64,000 nt of DNA, taken from the NCBI GenBank assembly GCA_013400975.1, contig WBMZ01009000.1, positions 449-64,448 on the forward strand, in the 5' to 3' direction. The first letter of the stretch is position 1. Every line of letters begins with the position of its first letter. Both the position numbers and the translations under genes were made by a program. The notes beneath the pieces are model-generated. The model was not told the DNA's origin. It worked only from the letters and a program-made list of their open reading frames with translations, and searched no databases. Shown piece by piece: positions 12,371 to 24,367 of this stretch. This DNA comes from Atrichornis clamosus (Eukaryota; Chordata; Aves; Passeriformes; Menuridae).

Positions 12371-14774
12371 TCACTTTCTTAACAACCCTTAAAAGCTAGT
12401 ACAAGACCTCCAGACTATTTCAAAATTCTTCAGCTCTGTTCATTAACCTACATGAATCTTGGTGCCTATCCAAGGGCCCGGGGTTTGTCCCATGGTCACA
12501 AAAACTCTTTCAAAATGTCTGCATCATATTTCAAGTCCTGTAACAGTTGCTTTTTCCACCCTTCAAATGTTGCATGGGTTATAATTATGTCAATATTTGG
12601 CATTGACAAATTTCCATTTATTGCCAGCCAAACAAGGATAGTTCATCCAGCTTTCCAGGCAGGAACTATACTATTTCCCAATACATACATGGACAGAAGA
12701 AACCTCACAAACCTAGGCATCACAGAGCACAAGGAGGCATTACAGAAGACACTGTAGTCCTACGGCCTCATAACAGTGTTATGACTGACAGTAACAAACC
12801 ACAAGTTTTTTAAGGAGTTTGCAATGGCTGAGTTTGCAGACACTGGCTGTGTCCAAGTTTTTTCACCTTTCACATGATAGGGAGGTTTAACTGAGATCAA
12901 TATTTTCCAATGAGTTTTATACAGATAACACTAATGAGTAGTTATTTAGTGTAAAATGAAATATTCACAATACAGTGACATAGAGCAGAGAAATTCTGGC
13001 TTAAGTGAAAACATGAGATATTGTATAAAAGACTCCAAAAAGGAGGATCATGGGATGATAAGAAATGGGGCACAGGCTTAGCACTGAAGACCTGACAGCC
13101 TTAAGCAACTCACTGATGGTCACTAAGAGAAATGCAGACCTGGAACTTTACGAAATTGATACATGGGTTACCAAAGAAGAGAAAGAAATAGATAGTACTA
13201 ACCATACATAAAGGCATCATGTAGTGAATTCATATGTAGTGTCAAGCTACAGACCTCTGAAAAAAGGGAAAGATGTAAAAGGATGCTATCAAATATAAAA
13301 AAAATACTCCAAGTGGATCCCAGGAGAGATCAACGTGCATGTTATATTTCTTTTGGCAGAGGACTCCAGATGTTGATGACTCACCATAACACCTACCCTA
13401 TCACGAAGCAGAGACTTTGGAGAAGCTGCAGAGAAAGGTGACCATAACACCAAGAGAGCAGGTAAAAACAAAGAAGTGTGTGGAAAAATTTTAACAGCAT
13501 TATTGTTCTTTCTTGTTCTGTTACAGTTACATATACAGTAATAAAGATTTGGTTCAATTTTTCAGTTCTACTAACACAACCAGTACTAATTTATTTGCTT
13601 GACTTATATGCAAGGTGGTCTTCCTTTATACTGTTGAACAGTACTTTGAGCATAACAAATTCAAAAGCTTTATTACAGGAATTAAGTCAGTTCAGAAACT
13701 TATTTACAGACAACTGTGAGGTGATGGTTTATATCGTTAAAATTTCCATTTTTCTTCCCTTTTGCCAATTTATTTGTATTTCTCCAGCTGTCTCTACTCT
13801 TTAACCTCTTTCTTATCTCTGTTTTCCCAATTTTTTGCCTTCCCCTTTCCACTTTTCCAGCTTCTTACTGTTGTGTTAGTCTGCTTTTTATAGAGTCCTT
13901 CCTCTTTTTCGTTTGGTTCCCCTTAAAATGTTTGCCAGTGCTACTGCATGATGCCTCTGGGTAGAAAGAAGCCAATGTTCTTTACAGGACTGCAGGACAG
14001 TGGAGTCTGAAGCCTCTAATAAATGGATGGTAATTATTTTCTTTGAGACTACAGCAACAGGACAGTGGAATAGCCTGCTTGGAAGATTCTCCAGTGCTCC
14101 TTTTCTTGCTTCGGAAACTTTTGATGCCTATCCTCTTAATTTTCTGGGCTGACCCCTAGTTCTCTTTTCCCAGAATTTTAATGGGAATTTCTGTGTTCTT
14201 TGTCTTATACATGGCATTGAAAAAGCTTCAGATTCTTTTTCAAAAGGTTTGAGAAAGAACTGAGATAACTGTTTTAAAGGCTAAAAGTATTATTTGCCTC
14301 AACTTCTAAGTTTTCATCTCTTCAGCACATATAAGCAGAAAGCAAACATCAGAAATGTGCTTGCTGCAATAAAGTTTTGCCACCAGTTGTTAAAAACATC
14401 ACTTTCCAATCCACATTTCACCAAACTGCTATGCAGTTGAACCAAATGATTCTATTGTTTAAAGATAATTGCCCCTTGTGTATCTCTTGTCTGTTCATAC
14501 TGCTTTAGGAATAGAGTAATGCTTCTCTATATAGGCCTGCACAGACCTGTGACACACAGTACTGACATCATGATACAAAAAGTTTATACACCACACACAC
14601 ACATTTTTATCACAAATGGAAGCACCTCTCCATATGCTTTCTTCTAAGTTCTAGTCTATGCTGCATCACAGAGGAAGCAACATTCTGGCTTATATATCTA
14701 AGTGGTGCAAGCATGAGGTTTAAACCTGTATATAAGCGTATGCAATGCCTATAAAGGCCAGGTAGAAGGAGATG
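12371..14774. other. Unique intergenic sequence
   Basis: AT-rich, with no recognisable gene or repeat. The longest open frames (about 100 codons at 12452 and 13478) are low-complexity or hydrophobic by composition and show no domain. Confidence 0.55.
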
Positions 14775-14780
14775 TACTTT
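14775..14780. repeat. Target-site duplication, left copy (TACTTT)
   Basis: TACTTT immediately before the LTR start is repeated exactly at 15591-15596 immediately after the LTR end. Confidence 0.8.
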
Positions 14781-15283
14781 TGTGGCAGTGGTCAATGTAG
14801 GCACCTCCGCACCAGAGCAGGGAAAAGGCCCAAAGGGGCTTAGGACCTATTGGTGGGGCAAAGTCAGGGATTGAGATCCCTGTGAAGTATGGCCCCAAGA
14901 TGGATTCCTCTTCTGCTTTGTTTAAAGAACAAGGTTACCTCCATTTCTTCGTACCCTTCTCTCTGCTGTCAATCATATTGTCGGTTATGTTAATTACCTT
15001 TTCCCAGTTCTGGAAAATCCCTTGGAAAGTCCCTACTTAGTCCTGTCCCTTCTTGGAAAGCCCCTTTCTCCCCCTATGCACCACTGGTCCCAGTTTCCAT
15101 GTTCCTCCCCTCTCTCTCCCTCACTGGGTCTCCCCTGATCACCCCACTTTTCCCCCTCCCATGGACCCTCAGGTCATTGGACCCTAGAGTTTTGCCCGGC
15201 CTGATTCTTCCCCAGTTAAAAGGTTGTGTAATGCCATGGACCCTGGCTCTCTGTGCCAGGATCCCATCGAGAGTTGGTCTGTC

Positions 15284-15289
15284 AATAAA
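15284..15289 (+). promoter_or_regulatory. AATAAA polyadenylation signal in the LTR
   Basis: AATAAA is followed by CCCTCTCGG and then the gap. Position and context fit the R-region poly(A) signal of the LTR at 14781-15590. Confidence 0.65.
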
Positions 15290-15298
15290 CCCTCTCGG

Positions 15299-15432
15299 NN
15301 NNNNNNNNNNNNNNNNNNNNNNNNNNNNNNNNNNNNNNNNNNNNNNNNNNNNNNNNNNNNNNNNNNNNNNNNNNNNNNNNNNNNNNNNNNNNNNNNNNNN
15401 NNNNNNNNNNNNNNNNNNNNNNNNNNNNNNNN
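15299..15432. other. Assembly gap of 134 N
   Basis: A run of N inside the LTR. The flanks are GC-rich (CCTCTCGG on the left, CGTGCCTGCTCCCGCAGGG on the right), which may explain poor read coverage. Open frames drawn across it are meaningless. Confidence 0.99.
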
Positions 15433-15590
15433 CGTGCCTGCTCCCGCAGGGAGTGTGATGCACCCCGGAGGGGCAATCGAACTCCCCGAGAGCAACTCCA
15501 AGAGGGACGCTTCTCGGAAGGCCACTGGGCACCTCGCGCTTTTTCCTGTCTCTTAACCGGCCCTGTGACTGCGAGGTGCAGACGGCGGCA

Positions 15591-15596
15591 TACTTT
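15591..15596. repeat. Target-site duplication, right copy (TACTTT)
   Basis: Exact second copy of the hexamer at 14775-14780, directly after the terminal CA of the LTR. Confidence 0.8.
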
Positions 15597-16176
15597 GAAG
15601 ACACCTTTTTATAATTATTGTCTTTTTTTTTTAATATTTGAAGGAAACACACCTTTCAATAATAATGTATTGTATTGAATAAATGTATCAAGAATTACCT
15701 CTTGGGATGCTGCAATAGAACAGTACTATTACTTTCCCAAATGCAATTCTTGCCTGATAGTTTAATCATAATGTATAATTGTCACATACCTGTATGATCA
15801 AAAAGTTACATAGAGTGCTATGGTAATATAGGTCCGGGGGATTTTTAGCAGAAAAGTTTTCAAACTCCTCTAAAGAGTGATCTTCCTCAGATAAAGTTGT
15901 TTTGGTTCAGCCCCATTTCCACTTTATGGTTCCTATTTCTTATTCTCTTTCCAAAAAAAGGAAAAATTATTGAATTTCACTCTGATTTGCCAAGTTGCTG
16001 ACTACAGTGGAGAATATCACTTCTCTGAATAGCCATCTAACATTTAGAAACAACCTACAGGTTGTCTACCATTTGGTGTGATGGAGCAATTGTAGCATCT
16101 TATTACATTGACTTCTATACCTTACCTGGAATTGAATATCAAGCTATTTAGTTCCTTTTCACATAATTTTTCTCAC

Positions 16177-16199
16177 TTTTTTTTTTTTTTTTTTTTTTT
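16177..16199. repeat. Poly(T) tract
   Basis: 23 consecutive T. No LINE or SINE body is recognisable beside it, so it is listed as a simple repeat. Confidence 0.9.
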
Positions 16200-19100
16200 G
16201 GTCTGATGATACATTGCAAATATTGTTAAGTAAACAAAGTGGTATTTGGTTTTTGGTGTAAGAGAATCCAATAAGAGAAAAAAAGCCAACAAACTTCTAT
16301 CATGGCTAAAGTAAAGAATAATTCTTTCCTTGGTAGATTGAAAAGGTTGCTCTGAAAATGGTAACTCCATTAAAGGGTAGTACTCGCTCTTATCTTGTAA
16401 GTACTGTGGTTTAAAATTTATTTAAGAAGCTAACAGAATTAGCTGACTATAATTAGAGATGATAAAAATGGTAGATTGAAGCTGGTAAAGTGTCTCATTC
16501 AGTTGAACAGTTTTTTAATACCTCCTTCTGTGGTCAGGAGTTGTCTAATCAGGTATCTGCATGGACTATGTGCTTCATATAATGGATGTCATGAACTTTC
16601 TTGTAGTGGTTCCCCTTATGAAATGTGTTCAATTAGGTGTGAAAAGCTGGGAATCAAAGAAATTAATCCTAAAATATAATTTTAAGAAGCTTTAAGTGCT
16701 GAAGAATTATACCTCCCTTTGGTTGCTTGGTTTGGAAAAGTGAAAGTGCTGGAAAGTTGTAACTCTCACAAACCGCTCAGTTTCCTCTTCCCAAAGACAA
16801 TGTCAGCACTTCATAGTAACTTTTCCTGAGATTCATCAGTTATTTCTGACCCTTTCAATTTGTCACCCCTTGCAGGAAAAAAAAGTGCAAAAATATCCTG
16901 TTTCCCAACTCTCCCTCACCCCTATTCCAAACACAAGAATGACAAATATGTTTAGCTTTCCACTTTTCTTCAGTTTTGCTTTGACTTCTATCACATTTTT
17001 TCTACTACTTAGCTGAAGCTTTTGGCACATCTCATTGAGCCACTCCTGACACTTTGGTTCCTCTTGTTTCCACTCAGCCCTTTCACTGCGGGAGTTTTGC
17101 TAGAGTTTCTGAACAGGTGCAACATCCCTCCTTGTCACATTCTCTGAAGGAAATAAGTTGGAGAAGATCTTTCTTTCCGAACAGTTTTGCTGGAAAAGGC
17201 CTCAGTCCCATGGCTGGAGCTGTCAGAGTGAAGATCCCTTGCTTTCTAGTTGTTCTCGGTCACCAGACATAGATTGCATACCAGGAGAGGATACCACCCA
17301 GTAAGGCTTTTACTTCCATGACTGCTGTACTGCCTGCAGCAAGTCGTTATATTCTGTCATGGGCTTCCAACTGCAAGTCAGAAAGGAGATGTAGGGTATG
17401 TGAACAGACAAAACATGAGATAATGTACAGTGCCAAAATGCCTTTCAGAATCAAAAGGGCATGATAATTTGCCCACTCTCATTAAAGGAACATTTGTTAA
17501 GCAACAGAGTTGACACATATATATAACCTTTTACGTAATAGAAGTTCTACTGCAATAAAATATATTGGTTTTCTGGAAAGGAAATGGCAACCTAGGCTTT
17601 TTAATTTGTGTCAAGACAAGGTAGAAGCATATGAGACAAATTATGATACAGCCTCAGGATAATAATGAATAAGTACGAAAATAGTTATAAAATCCTACAA
17701 GAGCTCTTAGATAACTATACACATTGAGAATTATTAACAACTGTTCACTTGAATTTCCTTCACTTAGAATCACCTTCTTCCCATACTACTAAAAGTTCAG
17801 ATCAGTTCTTATGGAGCCTGGGCATTTCTGGATATAAAAGAATTTAAAGTAGAATTAAGTCTTGTCATTTGTATATGTACACATGTTTTTAGGAAAAAAA
17901 AAAGAATTAAAGAAGTTCTCTACAATATAGATTTTAGTACACAGAACTAGACTATTTAAGGTTTGCTATTGGCAAGATGAATTATTCAGTGTGAATAAAA
18001 CTGCCTCATTTTATCAGCTGTAACTGAATTGAAAAATGTCAAGAAAGAAGCCCAGTAAATAATATACACCTAACAAAGTAAAGCACAGCATAGCTTCTCA
18101 GTCTATACTCATGTGGATCTGTTCTTAGATGTGACCTGAAGCAGTATGTGTCTGAAAGGTTTTGTTTTCACCAGTTATAGCAGCTGTCTAATGAAAAGTA
18201 TTGGCACTGCTACAGGTCTTGAGTTGGAGTCTTAAGAAAGTAAGTGCTCCTATATAGGAACCTCTTTGTCACTGATGGCTTAACACAGATGTGAAAGTGC
18301 TCCTTCAATGAATTACACAGAAAAAGAACTTATTTACTGTTAACTCAGTCTGGAACAATATCAGCAATGAGCTCTGAGTTCTGAGGAGGCCATTTGCTCC
18401 AGATGAGAAACTGGTCATCAGCACATCATTAAGGAAAAACTGTTGAAAGGCCAAAACTCATGGTACTCAAAAGGCAAATATTTTCTGTTATCTGATTGGC
18501 ATCTACACATGTTCAGTAAGAACTGAAATAAACATTTTATGCAATGGAGAAAAATAACTTTTTTTATTAAAAAGCATTCTTTAACATTTTTCCTTACAAG
18601 CCAAGTATATTTGTATTTTCCATCTGCCTAAAGTGAGTCAGTTAAGCCACAAATTGTCAAAGTAGATTGTGAGTGAGGAAAAACAGACACTGAATTCTTT
18701 TCACAGTAATAAATGCACTTGATGCCTTCCTGATAAGCTCCTAAACAATACTGTTAAAAAAAATTGTAAGTAATTAGACATTTGGATTACTAAAAGCTTC
18801 TCCCATACAAAACAAAGGTGCCTCCCAGCCACTGCCCTAGCTGTTTGCTGCTCACTGAACGGAGAGTTTACAACCCTTTACTGGGACAGAAGCAGCATTT
18901 TAGCAGGACTCAGGCATATGCCTGTCCTTCCCATCCTTGATATACTTGACAAATTGTGTTTTAGCCAATTGTTAAGATTCAGACAAGAAATTAACATGAT
19001 CCTTTAACAAAGTCACCAAGCTGAGAATGTCTCCATATCATAAGCTAAGCCAAGGACATGGTGTAGGCCTTGAGAATCCTAAGAATTATTGCATCTTCCT

Positions 19101-20029
19101 TGGAAGTGAGTGACATCTGACAATGTTGTCTGCTAATCTATCACTGTAATCAGTAACATGGTAGTCCAGGTGTCAAGTACCGTGGTGTAAGCAGTTGGCA
19201 TCACTGTGTAGGAAAGCACAGAGCACCATCCAAAAACTGCTCCTGAGCATGCAGAGACATCAAACAATGCACAGAAGGTCAGCCCTCCACTTTCTATCAT
19301 GGGGAATAATAGGTATAGTTATGGTCTGTTTCCTTAGTCTGTTCTGCATCATTCTCATCACTCAAATCAGTTTCAAGTTCCATATGGAGTTCTTCCAGCT
19401 AAAATATTTTGAAAGGACACTAAATGAAGTGTTTCATTTTAGTTTCCCGGGTTGCTTTATTTCGTTTTTCTTCAGTATGCTTTAAAATGTAAGTGTATGC
19501 AACTTTTATCCTTCCCTTTCCTTTTCCATTTTCTCTTCCACTTCTTCTTTTCTTTGTTACCTTTAATAATTATCTTTCTGGCTATTTTTCCACCATTTTC
19601 TAAGAAGGTAGTTAAATCTGCAGTGAGCTAAAATCATTCTGATTGAACTTATGAACATTAAATTCAATAGGAAAACTACCTGTCAAAATCCTGTGTTTTT
19701 ATTGTCACTGTAGCACAGACCACTATAACGACATATTTCAGTCATATTCCCTATTAACTATATACACACATTTTCTCCTGCTGCAACTGTCAAAGAGATT
19801 TTCAACTGGAACACACTGCGTACTTGGAATACTTACACCAGCACTATACTTACAATTTTCTGCAAGAGAGCTGGAAGAAGACTTTGTTCAGGAGACCTGT
19901 AAAATCAGTGATGGTTAGAAACAGTTGTATAGAATGTCTGTAACAAAATTTTGAGGCTTACTTTTCTCACCCTAGCCTTAAAGCCCATTGGAAAAAATGC
20001 AGTTCCATATTTTAACAATAAGCCTTCTT

Positions 20030-20131
20030 TTTATTTTTTTTTAGGTTTGTTTTTGTGGGGGTTTTTTTTGTTTTTTTTTGTTGGGGGAATGTTTGTTTTT
20101 TTCTTTCTGTTTTGTTTTGTTGGGGTTTTTC
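20030..20131. repeat. T/G-rich low-complexity tract
   Basis: About 100 bases almost free of C and A on the plus strand, with long T runs interrupted by GGGGG, GGGGG and GGGG. It is asymmetric simple sequence and the open frame through it is an artefact of composition. Confidence 0.8.
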
Positions 20132-23100
20132 TGTTAGAATTTATTCACTCTTTGGCAGAAGTAGCAAACAGTTTCCAGGTATTAACCTGCCTAGGCAAAT
20201 CATAAGTTATGCTTAAAGGAAAATCCATTACTGAGCTTCAATCACTTATTGCATAATGAATGTATATTTCATATATAGTGAAACATTTATAAGGTTACAG
20301 AAAGTATAGCAATTAATAAAGCACAGGTGAAGTCAAACAGCAGTGCATTTGGTATTTAAGAGTTTACTGATGATATATTGAATAGGATATTAAATATACT
20401 ATCTTGTCCTACCCTCTCTCCCCTCAAAGCCCCAGACTCTTATTACATCATTACTGGGAGTAACTAAATGCATTTATGATGAACTATTCATTAACAAAAC
20501 ATTTAATTCACTATTAAAAAAAAAGTTGTCTTTTTCTGATTAAGATAATAGCAAAAATTTATCTGGCATGTAATAAAGGTCAGATTACACATCTCAAGTG
20601 GTCTTTTTTGGCTGCAGTTATGATCACATCCTTCCTCCAAGCTAAGAAATGTCTGGTCATATATCATACACATTCACTGAATGGAAGTAGCCAGATCTGC
20701 TCTTCTCTAATTTGCAAATTCTGAAATTAGGTAAGATTAAAAATGCTCCCATCTTCCATTTCTTTTTCTTGTCCTTCACATGTTCTGGGCTCATGAAACT
20801 GGTTTGTGATTCTGATAAGAACACTGGCATAAATAATAATCAATTATTTTATTGACTAAGACTGTAAAAAATCTTTTCTTACCTGTCCAAAGAAAAAGTA
20901 TGCATGGATCAAATACTTTTAATAAAGATGATATATGAAACATATTGAATAGCTGTGTATCTACTGAGAGTTCCTACACATTTATTTAAGAAATTGTGAC
21001 GGTAGAAATGGAATGCAAAAGCCAATTTTATTTAAAATGTACCAATAAAATATGATACCTGATTACCAAAGCAGAGTGCAATGATCTGTCGCCAAGGAAG
21101 TTAAGCTCAGAACAAACTTCTACAGAAAGTAAGAAAACATGGCAGGTGTTGGGGCAAAGTCTACCTGAAGGCTCAGGCAAAGGAGACTTTGACTATATTT
21201 GACCATTTTTAACTGATTACATCATTGAAATGTGAGCTGAAAACCAAAGAAGCAACGGAAAAAATTTGTCACATAGCCACTGCAAGCTTCACAGTTGTGT
21301 AAGACATCTGGAGCAGGGGAACAGCAGATGACAAAAACCCCGGTGACAGCTGCCAACTGGCCTTAGATGAGGGGAGAGTCACAGAAACTGGCCCAGAGCC
21401 ATGTCCTCAGTGCATGCTGAAGACCTGACATGCAACATCACAGCAAAACCAGCTGTTCTTCTGTTAGGGACACATGTCTGCAGGTATTCAACACTGTATT
21501 AAGGCAAAACTTGCACTGCAGCAATGGTGTATGGAGGTCATCTGTCCAGCTGTTGACCTGAGTGTCCTGGGCCCCTCGTGCTGAACTGGGCTGTGCTGGA
21601 TTGTGGGGCAGCTGCTGGTTCAAGTGAGTGTGAAGAGTGTGAGTGTATCTTAGAACAGAAATCTTAGAAGAGGAATTGCAATACACTTGCTATACACATC
21701 GTGCTCAGGAAATTCATGTCTGATTACGCGTCATTAAGCAATGCTGTTTTGCTCATGCAGATATACCACCAAAATGCTCCATAACAGCAGCAAAGATTTC
21801 ATAAAAGCATTACATGCTGCAGAAGAAAATATGTGATGTTATTTCTCCACATGGCAGTAGAAAATCTGTGTTTAAAAAGAAGTTTTTTTTTTTTTTAAAG
21901 AAGCATTTTTAATTTATTGGAATTATATTTATTGTGGTAAATATAAGAAATATCTGAGACCACAAGAGACAAAGAGTGTTTGGATTTTCTCCTTCTTTTT
22001 AGCACAGAAGAAAATAAATATAGTACAATTACGGCTGTATATGAAGCCACCTGAAAGTAGCTTCTAAGGTTAAATGTGGTGTAAGTCATTCTGTTCTGTG
22101 CAAGTCTTTAGAAGAACCATTGCAGAACAAGTCATTGTGTTCAAACATTCCCTAAGTATAAGCAGAGGACAGTAACCTCTAAGAACTTATTCCTGCTATA
22201 AGAAGAATTGAATACATGTTCTGTAACATATGGGGAAAATCATCACAGTCTTTGCATAACTACTCTATGAAAGACGAAGAACATCTTCAGGCTTGCTGCA
22301 ATGGTTGACCTCCAGGCTCCATTTCAGTGCTTTAAACTACTGCCCACCAAATGGTGTGAGAGGAGAAAGACGATGAAGTCCAATTATGGCAAAAAGCAGG
22401 AAGTTATTCATAAAAGTTCACAAGAATTGCACAACTGACACATGAGAGAGTATAGCAGATGGTGAACAAAAACTCTCTTCACACAATGTTTTGGGTTTGG
22501 ATGTAATTGCTGGAAATCTAGCCTCTACAACAGTTTATCAAAAATGTGCAGTGACTGTAAGAGACGACAAGTGTGATAATTATGAATGTACTTGTTTGTG
22601 ACACTTCAAAGGAGGAGCAGAGAATTGAAACTTCGCCAAGAATCACTGCTGCACAACCCCGTTCAGCATCAGGTCTGCTTTCATATAAGGAAAGGCAAGC
22701 ATCTGGGAAATTTAACTTGAACAGTTCTTTCTATAAAGACAGAACAGAAGCAAACACTTATTTCACACTGTGGTGTTTGGCGTATAAGCAATTCTTGGTG
22801 TGCCAGTAGTAACAAGCATAAATGTAGAGTCAATATTGTAAAGCAGGAAGAAGTGAATGCTGACATGTTTACAGCATACCAGACTGTATTTGAAGGGTTT
22901 GGGTGTGTTCCAGGAAAACAAACCATAAAAATGAGCTCAAATGTTATACTAGTAGGAAAGTACTGGGGAAAGTAATGATGACATTACAAAGAAAACTAAA
23001 AACACATCTAAGCTCTACTGGAGAAGATCAAGTTAGAGAGTTGCAGAGACTCAAAGGCAATTGCTGATAGATCTGAAAGGACTCAGATAGAAATATTTGA

Positions 23101-24343
23101 GTCCTTGTAAATCGAACTCTGCCTACAAGACAAGAACAGTCTTTGCACATACTGGAGAAATAAAAAACAATAGAGAATAGAAAATTGTTTATATATTTAG
23201 GCAGTAGTAGCAGTTTAAGTAATTCTATTGGCCAAAAAAGTAGAAGTAGAAAGAAATTTGTAACTGTAGAATTTTGACAACTTTTTTAGAAAAGTTAGGT
23301 TTGATGGATAGCCATTTTGTATACAGCAAACAGAAGTATACTCTGGCATGCAGTGGCAGAAGTTTGAAGAATGCTACAATATCTTATTTTAGACCAAGAG
23401 AGACATAGGATAAAATCTTTCAAAATATTCACCTTTTTAGTCATATTGTAACATAGCAAAAGTTGAAAGCAGATATTATGTACAAAGACATCCTAGAGTA
23501 ATTCTGGCAGCAAGTAATGTGATTTTGCAAAGATCTTTTGAAATACTTAACTGTTTGGAGAAATCTTACAATTGCAATGCTGCAGTGCAGTGGTTGGTGA
23601 CATCATTCCAGGCTTTTACGGAGACAAATACGATCATTCATCAAAATGTCAGTGCTTGAGAAAGTACAGGAGGTGCTAATACTTCCTTTTAAATAGTTGA
23701 ATGCAAAGGGGTTTTTGGTTTGTTTTCTCTAACAGTGGATTCAAATTTCCTTTTGAACCAAACTTTCTATAGTGTAAAGAATGTCTTCACTAGTACTTTA
23801 CAAATAGGCTGTTTATTTCTCAGTCTATTCAACATGCATATTCAACACAGGTAGCCCAAAAACATAGCCCTGTAAAAGAAAGGAAATATCATAATGTTGT
23901 ATTTGGCTCTGGTCAACTTCATCAGTACATCTCTAAGAAAGATATGAATGAACACACAAATTACAAGTCACTTGGAGTCACTTTAAGAAACACTTTGATA
24001 AGCAATGCTTTACCACCAATATAGAGAAAGCAACTTACCACTCCAGAAATACCAAATGAAAGCTGGATACAAGCCATGAAAGTGTTCAAAAGCAGCAGAT
24101 GTCCTTCTCAGAGAATATTTGCATTATGGAAAAGATTGAGCATGGAAGTCAGATCATAGCGAATGTTTGCATGAATGCTAGGGACACATTGTGCTATATT
24201 CCATGTCACCTTGACGGATCTGGGATCTTTGTTTTCCCTTGATGTGTACCAGTATGATGGAGAGCAAATACTGGCCAAGTGACACTTCAATCACAATGAA
24301 TACTAAAACATTACAGAGACTGAGACACATCACAGTTTAAAAT

Positions 24344-24367
24344 TAATATTGTCCCTTGACAATATTA
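24344..24367. repeat. Short perfect inverted repeat (10-bp arms)
   Basis: TAATATTGTC (24344-24353) and GACAATATTA (24358-24367) are exact reverse complements around the loop CCTT. It could form a tight hairpin but is also within chance expectation for AT-rich DNA. Confidence 0.55.

Larger units (their letters stand above)
14781..15590 (+). mobile_element. Solo LTR of an endogenous retrovirus, interrupted by a gap
   Basis: The element begins TGTGGCAGTG and ends GACGGCGGCA, so it has TG...CA termini with imperfect inverted ends, and it is flanked by the 6-bp direct repeat TACTTT. Six-base duplications are typical of ERVK/betaretrovirus-like elements in birds. A polyadenylation signal AATAAA lies at 15284-15289, shortly before an assembly gap (15299-15432), so most of R and the start of U5 are missing. 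The U3 is pyrimidine-rich from about 14940 to 15180. There is no internal retroviral sequence on either side, which fits a solo LTR left by LTR-LTR recombination. Confidence 0.85.

Noticed and set aside
15074..15652. Open frames crossing the N run (up to 192 codons)
   Set aside because: They depend on undefined bases and lie within a solo LTR.
24344..24367. 10-bp perfect hairpin as a microRNA precursor
   Set aside because: The stem is far too short for a pre-miRNA and such palindromes are expected in AT-rich DNA.
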